Shown: in pieces, positions 15,641 through 24,207 of the stretch
Layout of the letters: every line of letters begins with the position of its first letter
How positions within the stretch are numbered: the stretch's first letter is position 1
Assembly (NCBI GenBank): GCA_022483465.1
Contig: JAKVNF010000002.1
Coordinates: 806,001-870,000 of the forward strand
Length of the DNA stretch: 64,000 nucleotides
Source of the DNA: Lachnospiraceae bacterium
GTDB taxonomy: Bacteria > Bacillota > Clostridia > Lachnospirales > Lachnospiraceae
Direction: 5' to 3'
The notes under the pieces: model-generated
What the model was told of the DNA's origin: nothing
Database searches by the model: none
Seen by the model: the letters and a program-made list of their open reading frames with translations, nothing else
Translations under genes and position numbers: made by a program

Positions 15641-18226
15641 TCATACAATACTTTGCCGCTTCCCGCAAGGATTTTCTGAAAACAGTGGCAAAACCGCGAG
15701 CAGCAAAATCACGGTATAGGGGTTGCACAGCTGGAAGATCCACTCCACCAGTCCGGTCAGCAGGTACCCGGAAAGGGCCAGCAGCACAAACAGGGCATAC
15801 CAGCCTCCCCTCTTCCGATAGGTCCGGATGGCAAAGGCAAACAGCAGGATCAGGGCCGCAAGGCCCACGATTCCGGTGGGAATGCCGCAGTCATAGGCCA
15901 GCTGCAGTGCCGTGTTGTGGGCATGGATCGCCAGGCTCCCGTCCGGCAGCACCGCGTTCATGCTCTCGTATCCTGTCAGATTCAGTTGGGACAGATAGGC
16001 CTTCCAGATCGCAATCCGGCCGTTGGAGTAGTCGCCGTTCTCCAAGTCGCTGGTGGAGGCGGTGTTGATCTGCCCCGCCTCAGCCAGAAGCGGGGAGGTA
16101 CTCCTGACAAAACTTGGGACCGGTGCAGGCGCATCATTCATCGCAAAGAGCCGCGTGTCGTAATGGAGCACCGTCTGATCCCAGTCAAAGTGCTGGAAGA
16201 TTCGGGTTCCCAGCTCCCCTCCCAGGATCCGGTCCCCGATGTCCCGCACCAGGACCTCCACAGACATAAACCACCGGGAGTCCGGGCGCATGTGGCGGTT
16301 CACCTCATCCGGATAGGGCTCCACCTCCTCAAAGTGCTGCGGATCCCGCACTGTGACAGGCACAATGCGCTGTAGGGTAAAGACACAGGGGAAGGTGATC
16401 AGAAAGACCAGTGCGAGGGTCAACAGGCCCCGCAGGGGCCGGAGCACCCGCCTCCTGTCCCAGAGCCCTACCAGGCAGGCAAGGAGCACGAGAAGGACCA
16501 GTCCCCCGATGCCTGCCCGGGTGACCGTCATCAGCATGTAGGAGGAGGTTGTGCCAAAGAACAGGGTCTCCTTCCAGATCAGGGACAGCTTTTCGGAAAA
16601 CGGCCTGCCCTTCATCCGGTACAGCGCGGGGAGTTTGCTGACAAGGAGCGCTGCCGAGAGTGCCGACACCGCCAGCAGGTAGTAGCTGGTCACCGTGACC
16701 GTGTGGAACGTCATGGAAAACCGCGAGTAGACCCAGGCAAAGTAATAGCGGTGGACCAGGGAAAAGGCTGCCGTCAGGGCAAACTGGAGGGCGATGGCCG
16801 CCTTCAGGTCATCCGCCCATCGGTTCTTCTCCTCCCAGAGCAGGAAGCGCAGCACAAGCAGTGCGGACACCAGGACCAGGATCCCCATCCAGGTTCTGCC
16901 GTTTCGGAAGAAAAGCAGCAACACGGCAAACACCGCAAATATCACCACGAGGGGACGATTCCAAGGAACGCGCGTCTTCGGATCATCCGGGTGCTTTCGT
17001 GCCCCCACAAGGGTCCGGAAAAGGGCTGTCACCGTGGCGGTGACCGCCATGACGCCCGCCGTGACGGCCGCCCCGAGGACAAACAGAATCAGGTTTTTAA
17101 AGCCCTGTTCCGGGTCCGTCGAGTCCACCGCATGGGAGAGGCCGTACCAGATGGCGTATACGGCGCCGCACCCACCCGACACCGGGACCAGGATCCTGGC
17201 AATGCCGGAGAGCCGTCCCATCAGCAGGATCACCAGGAACAAAAACAGCAGCATCCGGTACTCGGCGTAGGCGTGGATCAGGTCATTCACCGCATTCATG
17301 TAGTCGCAGGATGCGGCCAGGGCCATGGCGAGGAATAGGATGATCAGAAGGTGGGAAAGCGAGATGTTCTTTCCGCGCTCCTGGTCACTCCTTTTGTGCC
17401 AGAATCCGTACATCAGAAGCACCCAGGACAGGGCAAGACCGATCTCATAGGCAATGCAGTCCAGCGGCCGGTCGTCATAGATCCGCAGAGGGAAAACCGC
17501 AATCATCCCCAGCACGGTAAGAACCGTAGCCGGCGGCGTGACCACCGCGCGGAGGGCATGAAATACCGTGGTCTCCCGGTTTCTTCCGGGCTTTTTGTAG
17601 TACCAGAGGGTCAGGAACAGTGCCGCCAGCGTGGCAAGGGCGATGCCGCACATCAGAAGAAGGGAAGTTCTCTTCGGGAGCGGAATCCTGTAGTGCAGCC
17701 GGGTGGCCACCGCGTATCCATCCACGCCGGTGTCGTGATAAAAGCCCGACTGGTACCAGATCGCATCCTCCCGGTCCGGAATGGAAACGGACTCATATCC
17801 CGACCGGAACACCGCATCCTCGTTGGCATAGAGAATGTAGATATAGGTGTCCCCGGGCACGGTGTCCACATCGATGGGGAAGGACACAAAGCCCTTCTCT
17901 CCGGGCAGTGCCTGCTCCTCCTCTGCCAGGTTCTCCAGGGAGCCGTCCGACTTGACATGGAAGAGCCGCAGGGTAACGGTCCCGTCCTGGTCCACCTCTT
18001 CCACCCAAGTCTCCAGGGTGTCCAGATGGCTGTACTGCGCTGTGAAGTAGTCCCCGGCGTCGTTGTCGGCATCGACCGGATCCGAGGCGGCAAGGATGGT
18101 CCCCTCCCCTGTCAGCGTGGCGGTGGTGGTGAACAGCCGCAGCGGGTACACCGCAAACAAAAACAATATCCCAATCAGCAGGATGAGAAACACTGCTGCA
18201 CTCTTTTTTGTGATACTCTTGTCCAT
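15641..18226 (-). CDS. Large O-antigen-ligase-like (Wzy/WaaL type) membrane protein
   Basis: The 861-residue protein starts at ATG 18226 behind AAGGAA. One N-terminal helix is followed by an extracytoplasmic domain of about 150 residues (FTAQYSHLDTLETWVEEVDQ), then some 14 membrane helices. Near the C-terminus, AIHAHNTALQLAYDCG matches the HN-containing loop of O-antigen ligase/polymerase families. It may polymerise or ligate a surface polysaccharide; substrate unknown. The extra N-terminal outer domain is unusual for plain ligases. It lies directly upstream of secG with an 87-bp gap. Confidence 0.7.
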   Translation of the reverse strand: MDKSITKKSAAVFLILLIGILFLFAVYPLRLFTTTATLTGEGTILAASDPVDADNDAGDYFTAQYSHLDTLETWVEEVDQDGTVTLRLFHVKSDGSLENLAEEEQALPGEKGFVSFPIDVDTVPGDTYIYILYANEDAVFRSGYESVSIPDREDAIWYQSGFYHDTGVDGYAVATRLHYRIPLPKRTSLLLMCGIALATLAALFLTLWYYKKPGRNRETTVFHALRAVVTPPATVLTVLGMIAVFPLRIYDDRPLDCIAYEIGLALSWVLLMYGFWHKRSDQERGKNISLSHLLIILFLAMALAASCDYMNAVNDLIHAYAEYRMLLFLFLVILLMGRLSGIARILVPVSGGCGAVYAIWYGLSHAVDSTDPEQGFKNLILFVLGAAVTAGVMAVTATVTALFRTLVGARKHPDDPKTRVPWNRPLVVIFAVFAVLLLFFRNGRTWMGILVLVSALLVLRFLLWEEKNRWADDLKAAIALQFALTAAFSLVHRYYFAWVYSRFSMTFHTVTVTSYYLLAVSALSAALLVSKLPALYRMKGRPFSEKLSLIWKETLFFGTTSSYMLMTVTRAGIGGLVLLVLLACLVGLWDRRRVLRPLRGLLTLALVFLITFPCVFTLQRIVPVTVRDPQHFEEVEPYPDEVNRHMRPDSRWFMSVEVLVRDIGDRILGGELGTRIFQHFDWDQTVLHYDTRLFAMNDAPAPVPSFVRSTSPLLAEAGQINTASTSDLENGDYSNGRIAIWKAYLSQLNLTGYESMNAVLPDGSLAIHAHNTALQLAYDCGIPTGIVGLAALILLFAFAIRTYRKRGGWYALFVLLALSGYLLTGLVEWIFQLCNPYTVILLLAVLPLFSENPCGKRQSIV

Positions 18227-18292
18227 GTATTCCTTACTGTCCCAGTGTGCCTGCCTCCGGGATCCACAAAATCCTATACCCATGTCTGCGTT

Positions 18293-18305
18293 CCCGATTC
18301 TACCA
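18293..18305 (+). repeat. 13-bp direct repeat, left flank of IS30 element
   Basis: CCCGATTCTACCA occurs here and again at 20022-20034 in the same orientation, bracketing the IS30-type gene. It may be a target duplication, although IS30 elements usually make shorter ones. Confidence 0.6.
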
Positions 18306-20021
18306 GGTCGATTGAAATCCGATGTTCCAGTTTGAAGAGGTAACTTCCGCTTTTTCCTGATTTGCAGCCGGAACCTCAGATTTTTGCTGCCTGCCCCTGT
18401 ACAGCAAACCTGAAAACGGCTATAACTGGGGCATAGAAACGACCGTTTCTAAAAAAATGCGTATCTTCCAAAGAGGTCGAACCTGAAATCCGAAATTCGG
18501 AACTTTTAAGTTCCACCCCTGCTTCTGGTGCATGGAGTGGTCTTTCAGGCTGATGCTCCGACCGATACGTATTACTTCAACAGCTCAGGGCTCAGGTTGA
18601 TTTCATCAGAAGGAATCTGCCTGAGCCCGAGTTTGTTCAGTACATCTTTCCCATACATGAATTCAAAGACTTCGTAGGGACTTTTGTTCCCCAAAGTCAG
18701 TCTCTTGTAAGAATTGATGTGTGACATCATCATCGAGATCTGTTCCTGCGTATAAGGAGTTATATCGACTCCCTTATGGATAACGCGGCGGATCATTTCG
18801 TGACGCACCTCACAGCTTCCTTTCTGATAGGGTGCAGAAGCATTACAGTAAAACATATGCGTGCGCTGGTTCCCGTTGGCATCAAACTCGATATGATGAG
18901 GGTCCGAGAACTCGCTTCCGTTATCTGCCAGCAGTATGGGAAACAGTTTCATAAAGGTCTCCGGCAGCAGCTCGAGATAGAGCTTGTCGAAGATATCGTC
19001 TACTGATTGGGCATCGTTGTGGTCACGGCGAATGGCCAGCTGAAGGCCGCATGCTGTGAAGGTAATGGTGAGCAGCACAGCTCCGCCTTTAACGCCTTCT
19101 ACAGAATCAAGCTGGACCACAGGAGTATCCGGGTGTTCTGCCAGGTACCGCTTGTAATCCTCCAGAGTGCGTCCCTGACGGCATTTCGGATCGACCTTGA
19201 TGGTATCCGGACGTTTACGGCGGGGCCTCATCCTCACTTTACGGGGCATATCAATGTTTCTGGCAGAGAAAATCCCGGCATCCATGTATGTGTAGAGCGT
19301 CCTTTCACTGACCATGAGCTCTGCCTTGTGATTCAGGCAGATATGGTGGAGTGACTGTCCCTGCCTCAGCAGCGGCGAAATGATGTCATCCAGCCGCTTC
19401 TTCTCATCGTCAGAAAGAGCAATACCCTGGCGGGCTTCCTGCAGAACACTGGTGTATTCTGTCTGGGCTGCGGCAGCGTCGTAAAGGCGCTTTTCCAGTG
19501 TACAGGTACGCTTGTCCTTACAGCCGTTGCAGACGTAAGGCGGTTTGGAAAGCCTGGGGCATGTTTCTTTTTCGTACATGATGCAGTGATCAACACATCT
19601 GCTGCAGACCGAGCAGAAACGGAAGCGCTGTCTGGTCTGCGGGCAGCTGTCACACACCGCGGACAACTGACAGCTCCTGCGTTTGGCACAGTCATTGAAG
19701 GGGCGCCCGTAAGCACCGGTCTTTTTATATACCAGGTGAGAGCGTACCTCTTTGGAGATAGTGGTGCAGTCCTTGCCAAGAGCTTCACCGATCTCTTTGA
19801 ATTTCTGCCCGTTGTTAAGCCCGGCCTCTATGCTGAACCGGTCTTCACTGCTCATATGCTTATACTTGTCCATATGGTCCTCCTGTTCTGGTCGGAGCAA
19901 CAGGTGGAGACCAACGTGGGCTATTATAGACTTTTCGGAAGGATTAAGTTCCAGCCATCCTTCAGAAGGATTAACTTCCGGTTTTAAAATTTGCTGGCGG
20001 AACTTCGTTTAGCAATTCACA
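18306..20021 (-). mobile_element. IS30-family insertion sequence (bounds approximate)
   Basis: The stretch between the two 13-bp direct repeats holds one IS30-type transposase gene and about 270 bp and 150 bp of end regions. The ends show an imperfect inverted match (CGATGTTCC near 18320 against CGAAGTTCC read inward near 20008) and several AAGTTCC or AACTTCC boxes on both sides. No other gene is present in the flanks. Confidence 0.7.
18572..19873 (-). CDS. IS30 family DDE transposase
   Basis: The 433-residue product begins at ATG 19873 with AGGAGG upstream. It has an N-terminal helix-turn-helix (FKEIGEALGKDCTTISKEV), a cysteine-rich zinc-binding region (about 60-125, CDSCPQ, CSVCSRC, CNGCKDKRTC), a second DNA-binding segment (LHHICLNHKAELMVSERTLY) and a DDE catalytic core with QLDSVEG, LADNGSEF and the glutamate in KGSCEVRHEMIRR. 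All three catalytic acids are present and the frame is intact, so it may be active. The cysteine-rich insertion is typical of the clostridial IS30 subgroup. Confidence 0.93.
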   Translation of the reverse strand: MDKYKHMSSEDRFSIEAGLNNGQKFKEIGEALGKDCTTISKEVRSHLVYKKTGAYGRPFNDCAKRRSCQLSAVCDSCPQTRQRFRFCSVCSRCVDHCIMYEKETCPRLSKPPYVCNGCKDKRTCTLEKRLYDAAAAQTEYTSVLQEARQGIALSDDEKKRLDDIISPLLRQGQSLHHICLNHKAELMVSERTLYTYMDAGIFSARNIDMPRKVRMRPRRKRPDTIKVDPKCRQGRTLEDYKRYLAEHPDTPVVQLDSVEGVKGGAVLLTITFTACGLQLAIRRDHNDAQSVDDIFDKLYLELLPETFMKLFPILLADNGSEFSDPHHIEFDANGNQRTHMFYCNASAPYQKGSCEVRHEMIRRVIHKGVDITPYTQEQISMMMSHINSYKRLTLGNKSPYEVFEFMYGKDVLNKLGLRQIPSDEINLSPELLK

Positions 20022-20034
20022 CCCGATTCTACCA
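20022..20034 (+). repeat. 13-bp direct repeat, right flank of IS30 element
   Basis: Second copy of CCCGATTCTACCA, 25 bp upstream of the rpsT -35 box. Confidence 0.6.
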
Positions 20035-20058
20035 TACCGTGAAAACCCCGAAAAGTGT

Positions 20059-20087
20059 TTGACATCCCGGTTTGGTGCCTGTATCAT
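20059..20087 (+). promoter_or_regulatory. rpsT promoter
   Basis: TTGACA (20059-20064), a 17-bp spacer and TATCAT (20082-20087) make a near-consensus promoter for rpsT. The IS30 element inserted just upstream of it without disrupting it. Confidence 0.85.
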
Positions 20088-20179
20088 AGCGATGTATGCG
20101 CCAGGGTTCGTCCGTGTCAACACTCTGGACATCATTCGAATGATTCAATACGTGTGTTTCATGGAGGTAATTACGAAAT

Positions 20180-20443
20180 ATGGCAAACATCAAATCTGCC
20201 AAGAAGAGAATTCTGACTAGCAACAAGAAGGCGGAAGCCAACAAGGCTGTGAAGACTGGCGTCAAGACTGCCGTTAAGAAGGTTAATGTTGCAGTGGAGA
20301 GCGGCGACAAGGCTGCTGCTCAGGAGGCACTCAAGGCTGCTTCCTCCACCATCAACAGAGCTGCATCCAAGGGTGTGCTTCACAAGAACACCGCTTCCCG
20401 CAAGGTTTCCCGCCTTTCCGAGAAGGTCAGCAAGCTCGCCTGA
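20180..20443 (+). CDS. rpsT: 30S ribosomal protein S20
   Basis: The 87-residue, Lys/Ala-rich product begins ANIKSAKKRILTSNKKAEAN after Met, the classic S20 N-terminus, and is helical throughout, with the terminal motif LHKNTASRKVSRLSEKV. S20 is a primary binder of 16S rRNA. Start ATG 20180 follows GGAGG with normal spacing. It is a single-gene unit with its own promoter and terminator. Confidence 0.97.
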   Translation: MANIKSAKKRILTSNKKAEANKAVKTGVKTAVKKVNVAVESGDKAAAQEALKAASSTINRAASKGVLHKNTASRKVSRLSEKVSKLA

Positions 20444-20478
20444 GTTGATCGGACTGCTGATTTCATAACAACAAGAAG

Positions 20479-20517
20479 AGCCCATCGCTGTACCCTCTTA
20501 CAGCGATGGGCTTTTTG
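20479..20517 (+). terminator. Terminator after rpsT
   Basis: AGCCCATCGCTGTA pairs with TACAGCGATGGGCT, followed by TTTTGTTG. Confidence 0.92.
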
Positions 20518-20560
20518 TTGTCGAGAATGACTCGTTTTAAGAATGGCTCCACGGGCCTCT

Positions 20561-20875
20561 TCAGTGGCGGTCCCGGCGGACCCGCGGGCGCATGTCTGCG
20601 CCGCAGTTCGGGCAGAATTTATAGTAGTCCAGATCCTCCGCCGCGATGATCTCCCGGCAGTTCGTGCACTCCAGGAACTGAGTCCCGGTGCCATCCTGGT
20701 AGTCCGAGGGCGCCCAACGCCCCGTCCGGACATTTGGCCGCATGCGGACCGTCGGTGCCTTCCGGATCAGCTCCTCCACATCCTCCGCGTAGTACTCCTC
20801 TTCCGTGAGGATGCCGCCATCCGTCTTCAATTGTGCAAGTTCCTGCATCAGTCTGTCTGCATCAATCGGTCTCAT
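20561..20875 (-). CDS. Small zinc-ribbon protein
   Basis: The 104-residue protein begins MRPIDADRLMQEL and has an acidic helix (YAEDVEELIRKAPTV), then a zinc-ribbon-like C-terminal half with CTNCREII and CPNCGADM separated by about 18 residues. Proteins of this layout are common in Clostridia and in their phages, with no assigned function that I know. A GGAG site precedes the ATG. It is convergent with rpsT and may be a lone cargo or phage-derived gene. Confidence 0.65.
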   Translation of the reverse strand: MRPIDADRLMQELAQLKTDGGILTEEEYYAEDVEELIRKAPTVRMRPNVRTGRWAPSDYQDGTGTQFLECTNCREIIAAEDLDYYKFCPNCGADMRPRVRRDRH

Positions 20876-21012
20876 GCCACTGTACTAACTCCTTGCTCCC
20901 CTTATCGAGCACCTTACTGATTCTTGGTTGCGTCCTTACTCTGCCGTTGCGGCAGGCACTCTCTCCGCCCCCGCGCCGGCATCTGCTTCAGACTCTCAGT
21001 CTGTCATCTCTT

Positions 21013-21717
21013 TCAGAAGAAATATGGTGTTCCGTTGATGACCAGCCCGTAGATTCCCACCTGCTCTGCCGCTGCCTTGTCGGCATCGGAGATCTCCGGC
21101 TTCACTGCGTCACTGGAGTCCACCGTCACGTATAAAAAGCCCTTGGCTGTGCTCTCCAGCGTAAATGCCTGGTGCGCATTGTCTGCCGTCACGGCAAACG
21201 CCGCAAGCGGGGTTCCCTCTGCATCCGACAGAAGGCCTACCGTCGCATCATTCAGCGTCTTTGCCGTCCCGATGGTGCCGTCCGCCAGTGCGACCGAAAT
21301 GGAGGTCGTCTGCACTGCCATCTTCTCTTCTGTCTTCCCTTTCGGGTTGACACGGACGGTCACGCATCTCTTGTAGGAATCATCGAGGAATTCATAGTTA
21401 TTGTCCCTCGGATAAAACCAGAAATAGACGGTGGTGGATTCCTCATCCGCCCCCACGTACAGCGTCACGGTCTGATTGCCGGCGAGTCCGGTGTATCCGA
21501 TCTTGGTGTCCTTGCTGGTGTTGCCCGTGACAAAGACGCTGTAGCGGTTGGTGCAGAAGACACTCAACTGCTTCGTCTCTCCTGCGCCGATGGTCAGATA
21601 GGTTACGCCAAAGTCAAAATCTGCCGTCTCCTCCGCCCTTGCCGGCATCACTGCTGTCAACAGCACTGCCGCCAGGCAGATTGCCATCGTCACTGCCCTT
21701 TGAATTCCTTTTCTCAT
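21013..21717 (-). CDS. Secreted protein of unknown function
   Basis: A Sec signal peptide (MRKGIQRAVTMAICLAAVLL, cleavage probably after PARA) precedes a 205-residue mature domain rich in beta-forming residues, Thr and Asp. The part after the signal (TYLTIGAGETKQLSVFCTN) and the alternating strands suggest an Ig-like or jelly-roll surface domain. No enzyme motif, sortase signal or lipobox is seen. ATG 21717 follows GGGAGG. I do not recognise the family. Confidence 0.6.
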   Translation of the reverse strand: MRKGIQRAVTMAICLAAVLLTAVMPARAEETADFDFGVTYLTIGAGETKQLSVFCTNRYSVFVTGNTSKDTKIGYTGLAGNQTVTLYVGADEESTTVYFWFYPRDNNYEFLDDSYKRCVTVRVNPKGKTEEKMAVQTTSISVALADGTIGTAKTLNDATVGLLSDAEGTPLAAFAVTADNAHQAFTLESTAKGFLYVTVDSSDAVKPEISDADKAAAEQVGIYGLVINGTPYFF

Positions 21718-21906
21718 AGGTACCTCCCATTGTGTGAAAGATAAGGTGCTGTATCGTCATCATACGGCATCCGATCTCGAATCACAAATCCGGTGCACTG
21801 TGAGAAAGGGAAATTGTGCAGTTCGTACAGGTGATTTGACGACAACTTATTGGAATCCTGCCCATCCGGGTAGCATGGGCCGGATTCATGCCCTGCTGTC
21901 TGGGTT

Positions 21907-22887
21907 TTACTGCGGTCCTGCAAAGTTGACCACGGCATCTTCCGGCTCTTTCACCGGATCTGCACTCTCACCGTGGAGCACAATGCCCTCTCCGCCGTCA
22001 TATCCCTGGAAAGGCTCGGAGGCGACGGTCGCCGTGACCTCATACCAGTTGCGCTCCTTCAGCTCATCCTTCTTGTCATACCGGCAGGGATAACCGATGA
22101 ACTGCATGTCCTGCGCGCAGCAGGTCATGCACATTCTGCCGGGAACATAGATGTCCTTCGGCAGATCATCCGGAATGGCACACATGCCGACAAACTTCAC
22201 CTTCTTGCCCTCGTACCGGTCCGGGTGCTCCATCGCATCCAGGTACCAGATGCCGTAATCCATGCCCTTGGTCAGATCGATGACCGGAGCATTGACATCG
22301 AAGGGAAGGTCCTCCTCGGTGGTGAGATCGATCTCTCCCTCCTTGTCCTCGAAGACCAGATCTGCCTGGGGGCAGATTGCCTTCACGTTCCGCTTGTACT
22401 TGATCAGCGTGTCCTCATCCACGTCATCGCAACGGTTGAACATGACCAGCTCCGAGTTCTTGAGCTCCTCAAACAGAAGGGAGCGCATGGCAAGGTTGGA
22501 GTAGTACATGCCAAACGTGGAGGCATCGATGCAGGTGATCTGCTGCTCCATCGACATTCCCGCGGGCAGGGTCATGTTTTTGTAATTCCACATGCCGTTC
22601 CACTCGATGAGGATGCGCTCCGGCTTGTGCTTGTTGGCAAGCTCCGTGAGCATCGCCGGCGTAAAGTCCTTCTCGTCCTCGATCCGCTCCAGATCAGTAT
22701 TGGTCTCCTTCAGGAGCTTGTCGCTGTACTCCACCTCGCCGTCCTCGCACAGGATCAGCAGCGTCTTTCCCTCTGTCTGGAAATAGGGCTGGCCAATGGT
22801 GTAGATGTAAAAGCTGGACTTTCCGCTCTCGAGAAAGCCGTTGATCATGTATACCGGGATCGGATTCGTTTCCTGTTTTCCGAACAT
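21907..22887 (-). CDS. G3E-like GTPase fused to a YcgQ/TIGR03943-like domain
   Basis: The 326-residue protein starts at ATG 22887 (GGAGAAG upstream). The N-terminal half is a CobW/G3E GTPase: Walker A GFLESGKSS near residue 18, RILIEWNG as the switch region and NRCDD in place of the usual NKxD. The CxCC metal motif of canonical G3E proteins is missing. The C-terminal ~110 residues (GKKVKFVGMCAIPD, MCMTCCAQDMQFIG, WYEVTATV) resemble the soluble half of YcgQ/TIGR03943 proteins, which accompany zinc-regulated YcgR-type permeases. A metal-allocation role is inferred. The next gene upstream is a second G3E GTPase, and the pair is probably an operon. Confidence 0.7.
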   Translation of the reverse strand: MFGKQETNPIPVYMINGFLESGKSSFYIYTIGQPYFQTEGKTLLILCEDGEVEYSDKLLKETNTDLERIEDEKDFTPAMLTELANKHKPERILIEWNGMWNYKNMTLPAGMSMEQQITCIDASTFGMYYSNLAMRSLLFEELKNSELVMFNRCDDVDEDTLIKYKRNVKAICPQADLVFEDKEGEIDLTTEEDLPFDVNAPVIDLTKGMDYGIWYLDAMEHPDRYEGKKVKFVGMCAIPDDLPKDIYVPGRMCMTCCAQDMQFIGYPCRYDKKDELKERNWYEVTATVASEPFQGYDGGEGIVLHGESADPVKEPEDAVVNFAGPQ

Positions 22888-22989
22888 CGTATTTCTTCTC
22901 CTCTTCAGCAAAAGGGCACCTGACCGATTCAGATGCCCTTCCATTCGATGTACTTTTCTGTTGCTATGATATTTCTGATTCCTGCAGAA

Positions 22990-24138
22990 TCAGTTCTTTG
23001 CCTTCTTGAAGAGCTTCTCCAGGTTCTCCTCATTCAGATGGGAACCGATGACGCAGATCTTTCCGGTCACATCCGCAGCGCCGGTTCTGACCTGCGGCTC
23101 ACCGGGCACATAGTCGAAGTGCACCCAGGTGCCATCCGTCTGCGGAAGCATGCCCTTGGAGCGCAGGATCACACCGTAGGTGTCGCTGTCATCGAGCTTC
23201 TCCAGAAGGCCCTTGACCTCGTCCATGGAGTACTTGTTGGGTGTCTCCATGCCCCAGCTCTCAAAGACCTCGTCTGCATCGTGATCATGGTCATGATCAT
23301 GTCCCTCATGGTCGTGATCGTGGTGATGCTCCTCGTGATCATGGTCGTGGTCATGATCGTGATGATGCTCGTGCTCTTCGTCCTCGTCATCATCGTCGTC
23401 ATGGTGGACGTGATAGACGGTGTTGCCGTCCTCATCCGTCACATGCTCGCCGTGCTCATCGTGGTGGTGATGATGGTGATGGTGCTCCTCATCTGCCGCC
23501 ATAACCTCCTTGAGGATCTCTGCCTGCAGATCAGATCTTCCCTCGATGGTATCGAGGATTTCCTTTCCGTCGAGTTCTGCAACAGGGGTGGTGATGATGG
23601 TGGCCTTCTTGTTGTGCTCGCGGATCAGGGCAACCGCCTCATCGATCTTCTCCTGGGAGGCCTTGTCGGTTCTGGTCAGCACGATGGTGCCGGCGTTCTC
23701 GATCTGGTTGGTGAAGAACTCACCAAAGTTCTTGAGATAGAGCTTTGCCTTGGTGCAGTCCACCACAGTCACGGCGCTGTTGAGCTTCATGCCGGGAACC
23801 TCTTCTGCCGTCTTCTCGATGGCGCGCATCACGTCGTCGAGCTTGCCGACACCGGAGGGCTCGATCAGAATGCGCTCCGGTGCATAGGTTGCGCAGACCT
23901 GCTTGAGGGAGGCGTTGAAGTCTCCCACCAGGGAGCAGCAGATGCAGCCGGAATTCATTTCCCGGATCTGGATGCCGGACTCCTTGAGAAAGCCGCCGTC
24001 GATGCCGATCTCGCCGAACTCATTCTCGATCAGAACCACCTTGGTTCCTGCCAGTGCATCCTTGATCAGCTTGCGGATCAGGGTTGTCTTGCCGGCTCCG
24101 AGAAAGCCGGATATGATATCTACTTTTGTCTCTGCCAT
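22990..24138 (-). CDS. G3E (CobW/COG0523) metallochaperone GTPase with long His-rich linker
   Basis: The 382-residue product starts at ATG 24138 behind GGGAGG. It has Walker A GFLGAGKTT, the metal site GCICC near residue 66, ILIEPSGVG and LTRTDKAS (TRTD in place of NKxD), followed after residue 210 by an extraordinary His/Asp/Glu stretch with about 30 histidines in some 75 residues. A CobW C-terminal domain (GVILRSKGML to the end) closes it. Such GTPases move zinc, cobalt or nickel to client proteins; the His tract would bind or buffer metal. No zinc regulator or transporter is adjacent, so the metal is unknown. Confidence 0.88.
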   Translation of the reverse strand: MAETKVDIISGFLGAGKTTLIRKLIKDALAGTKVVLIENEFGEIGIDGGFLKESGIQIREMNSGCICCSLVGDFNASLKQVCATYAPERILIEPSGVGKLDDVMRAIEKTAEEVPGMKLNSAVTVVDCTKAKLYLKNFGEFFTNQIENAGTIVLTRTDKASQEKIDEAVALIREHNKKATIITTPVAELDGKEILDTIEGRSDLQAEILKEVMAADEEHHHHHHHHDEHGEHVTDEDGNTVYHVHHDDDDDEDEEHEHHHDHDHDHDHEEHHHDHDHEGHDHDHDHDADEVFESWGMETPNKYSMDEVKGLLEKLDDSDTYGVILRSKGMLPQTDGTWVHFDYVPGEPQVRTGAADVTGKICVIGSHLNEENLEKLFKKAKN

Positions 24139-24207
24139 ATGTGTATTACCTCCCAATCTATCTATCGGTTCTCCGGCGTGATGCTGCATTGCCGGAGATC
24201 TGTGTGC

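Noticed and set aside
23270-23500. Repeated CATGATCATGGTC-like DNA, considered as a tandem repeat or CRISPR-like array
   Set aside because: It is the coding sequence of the His/Asp-rich linker; there are no regular spacers.
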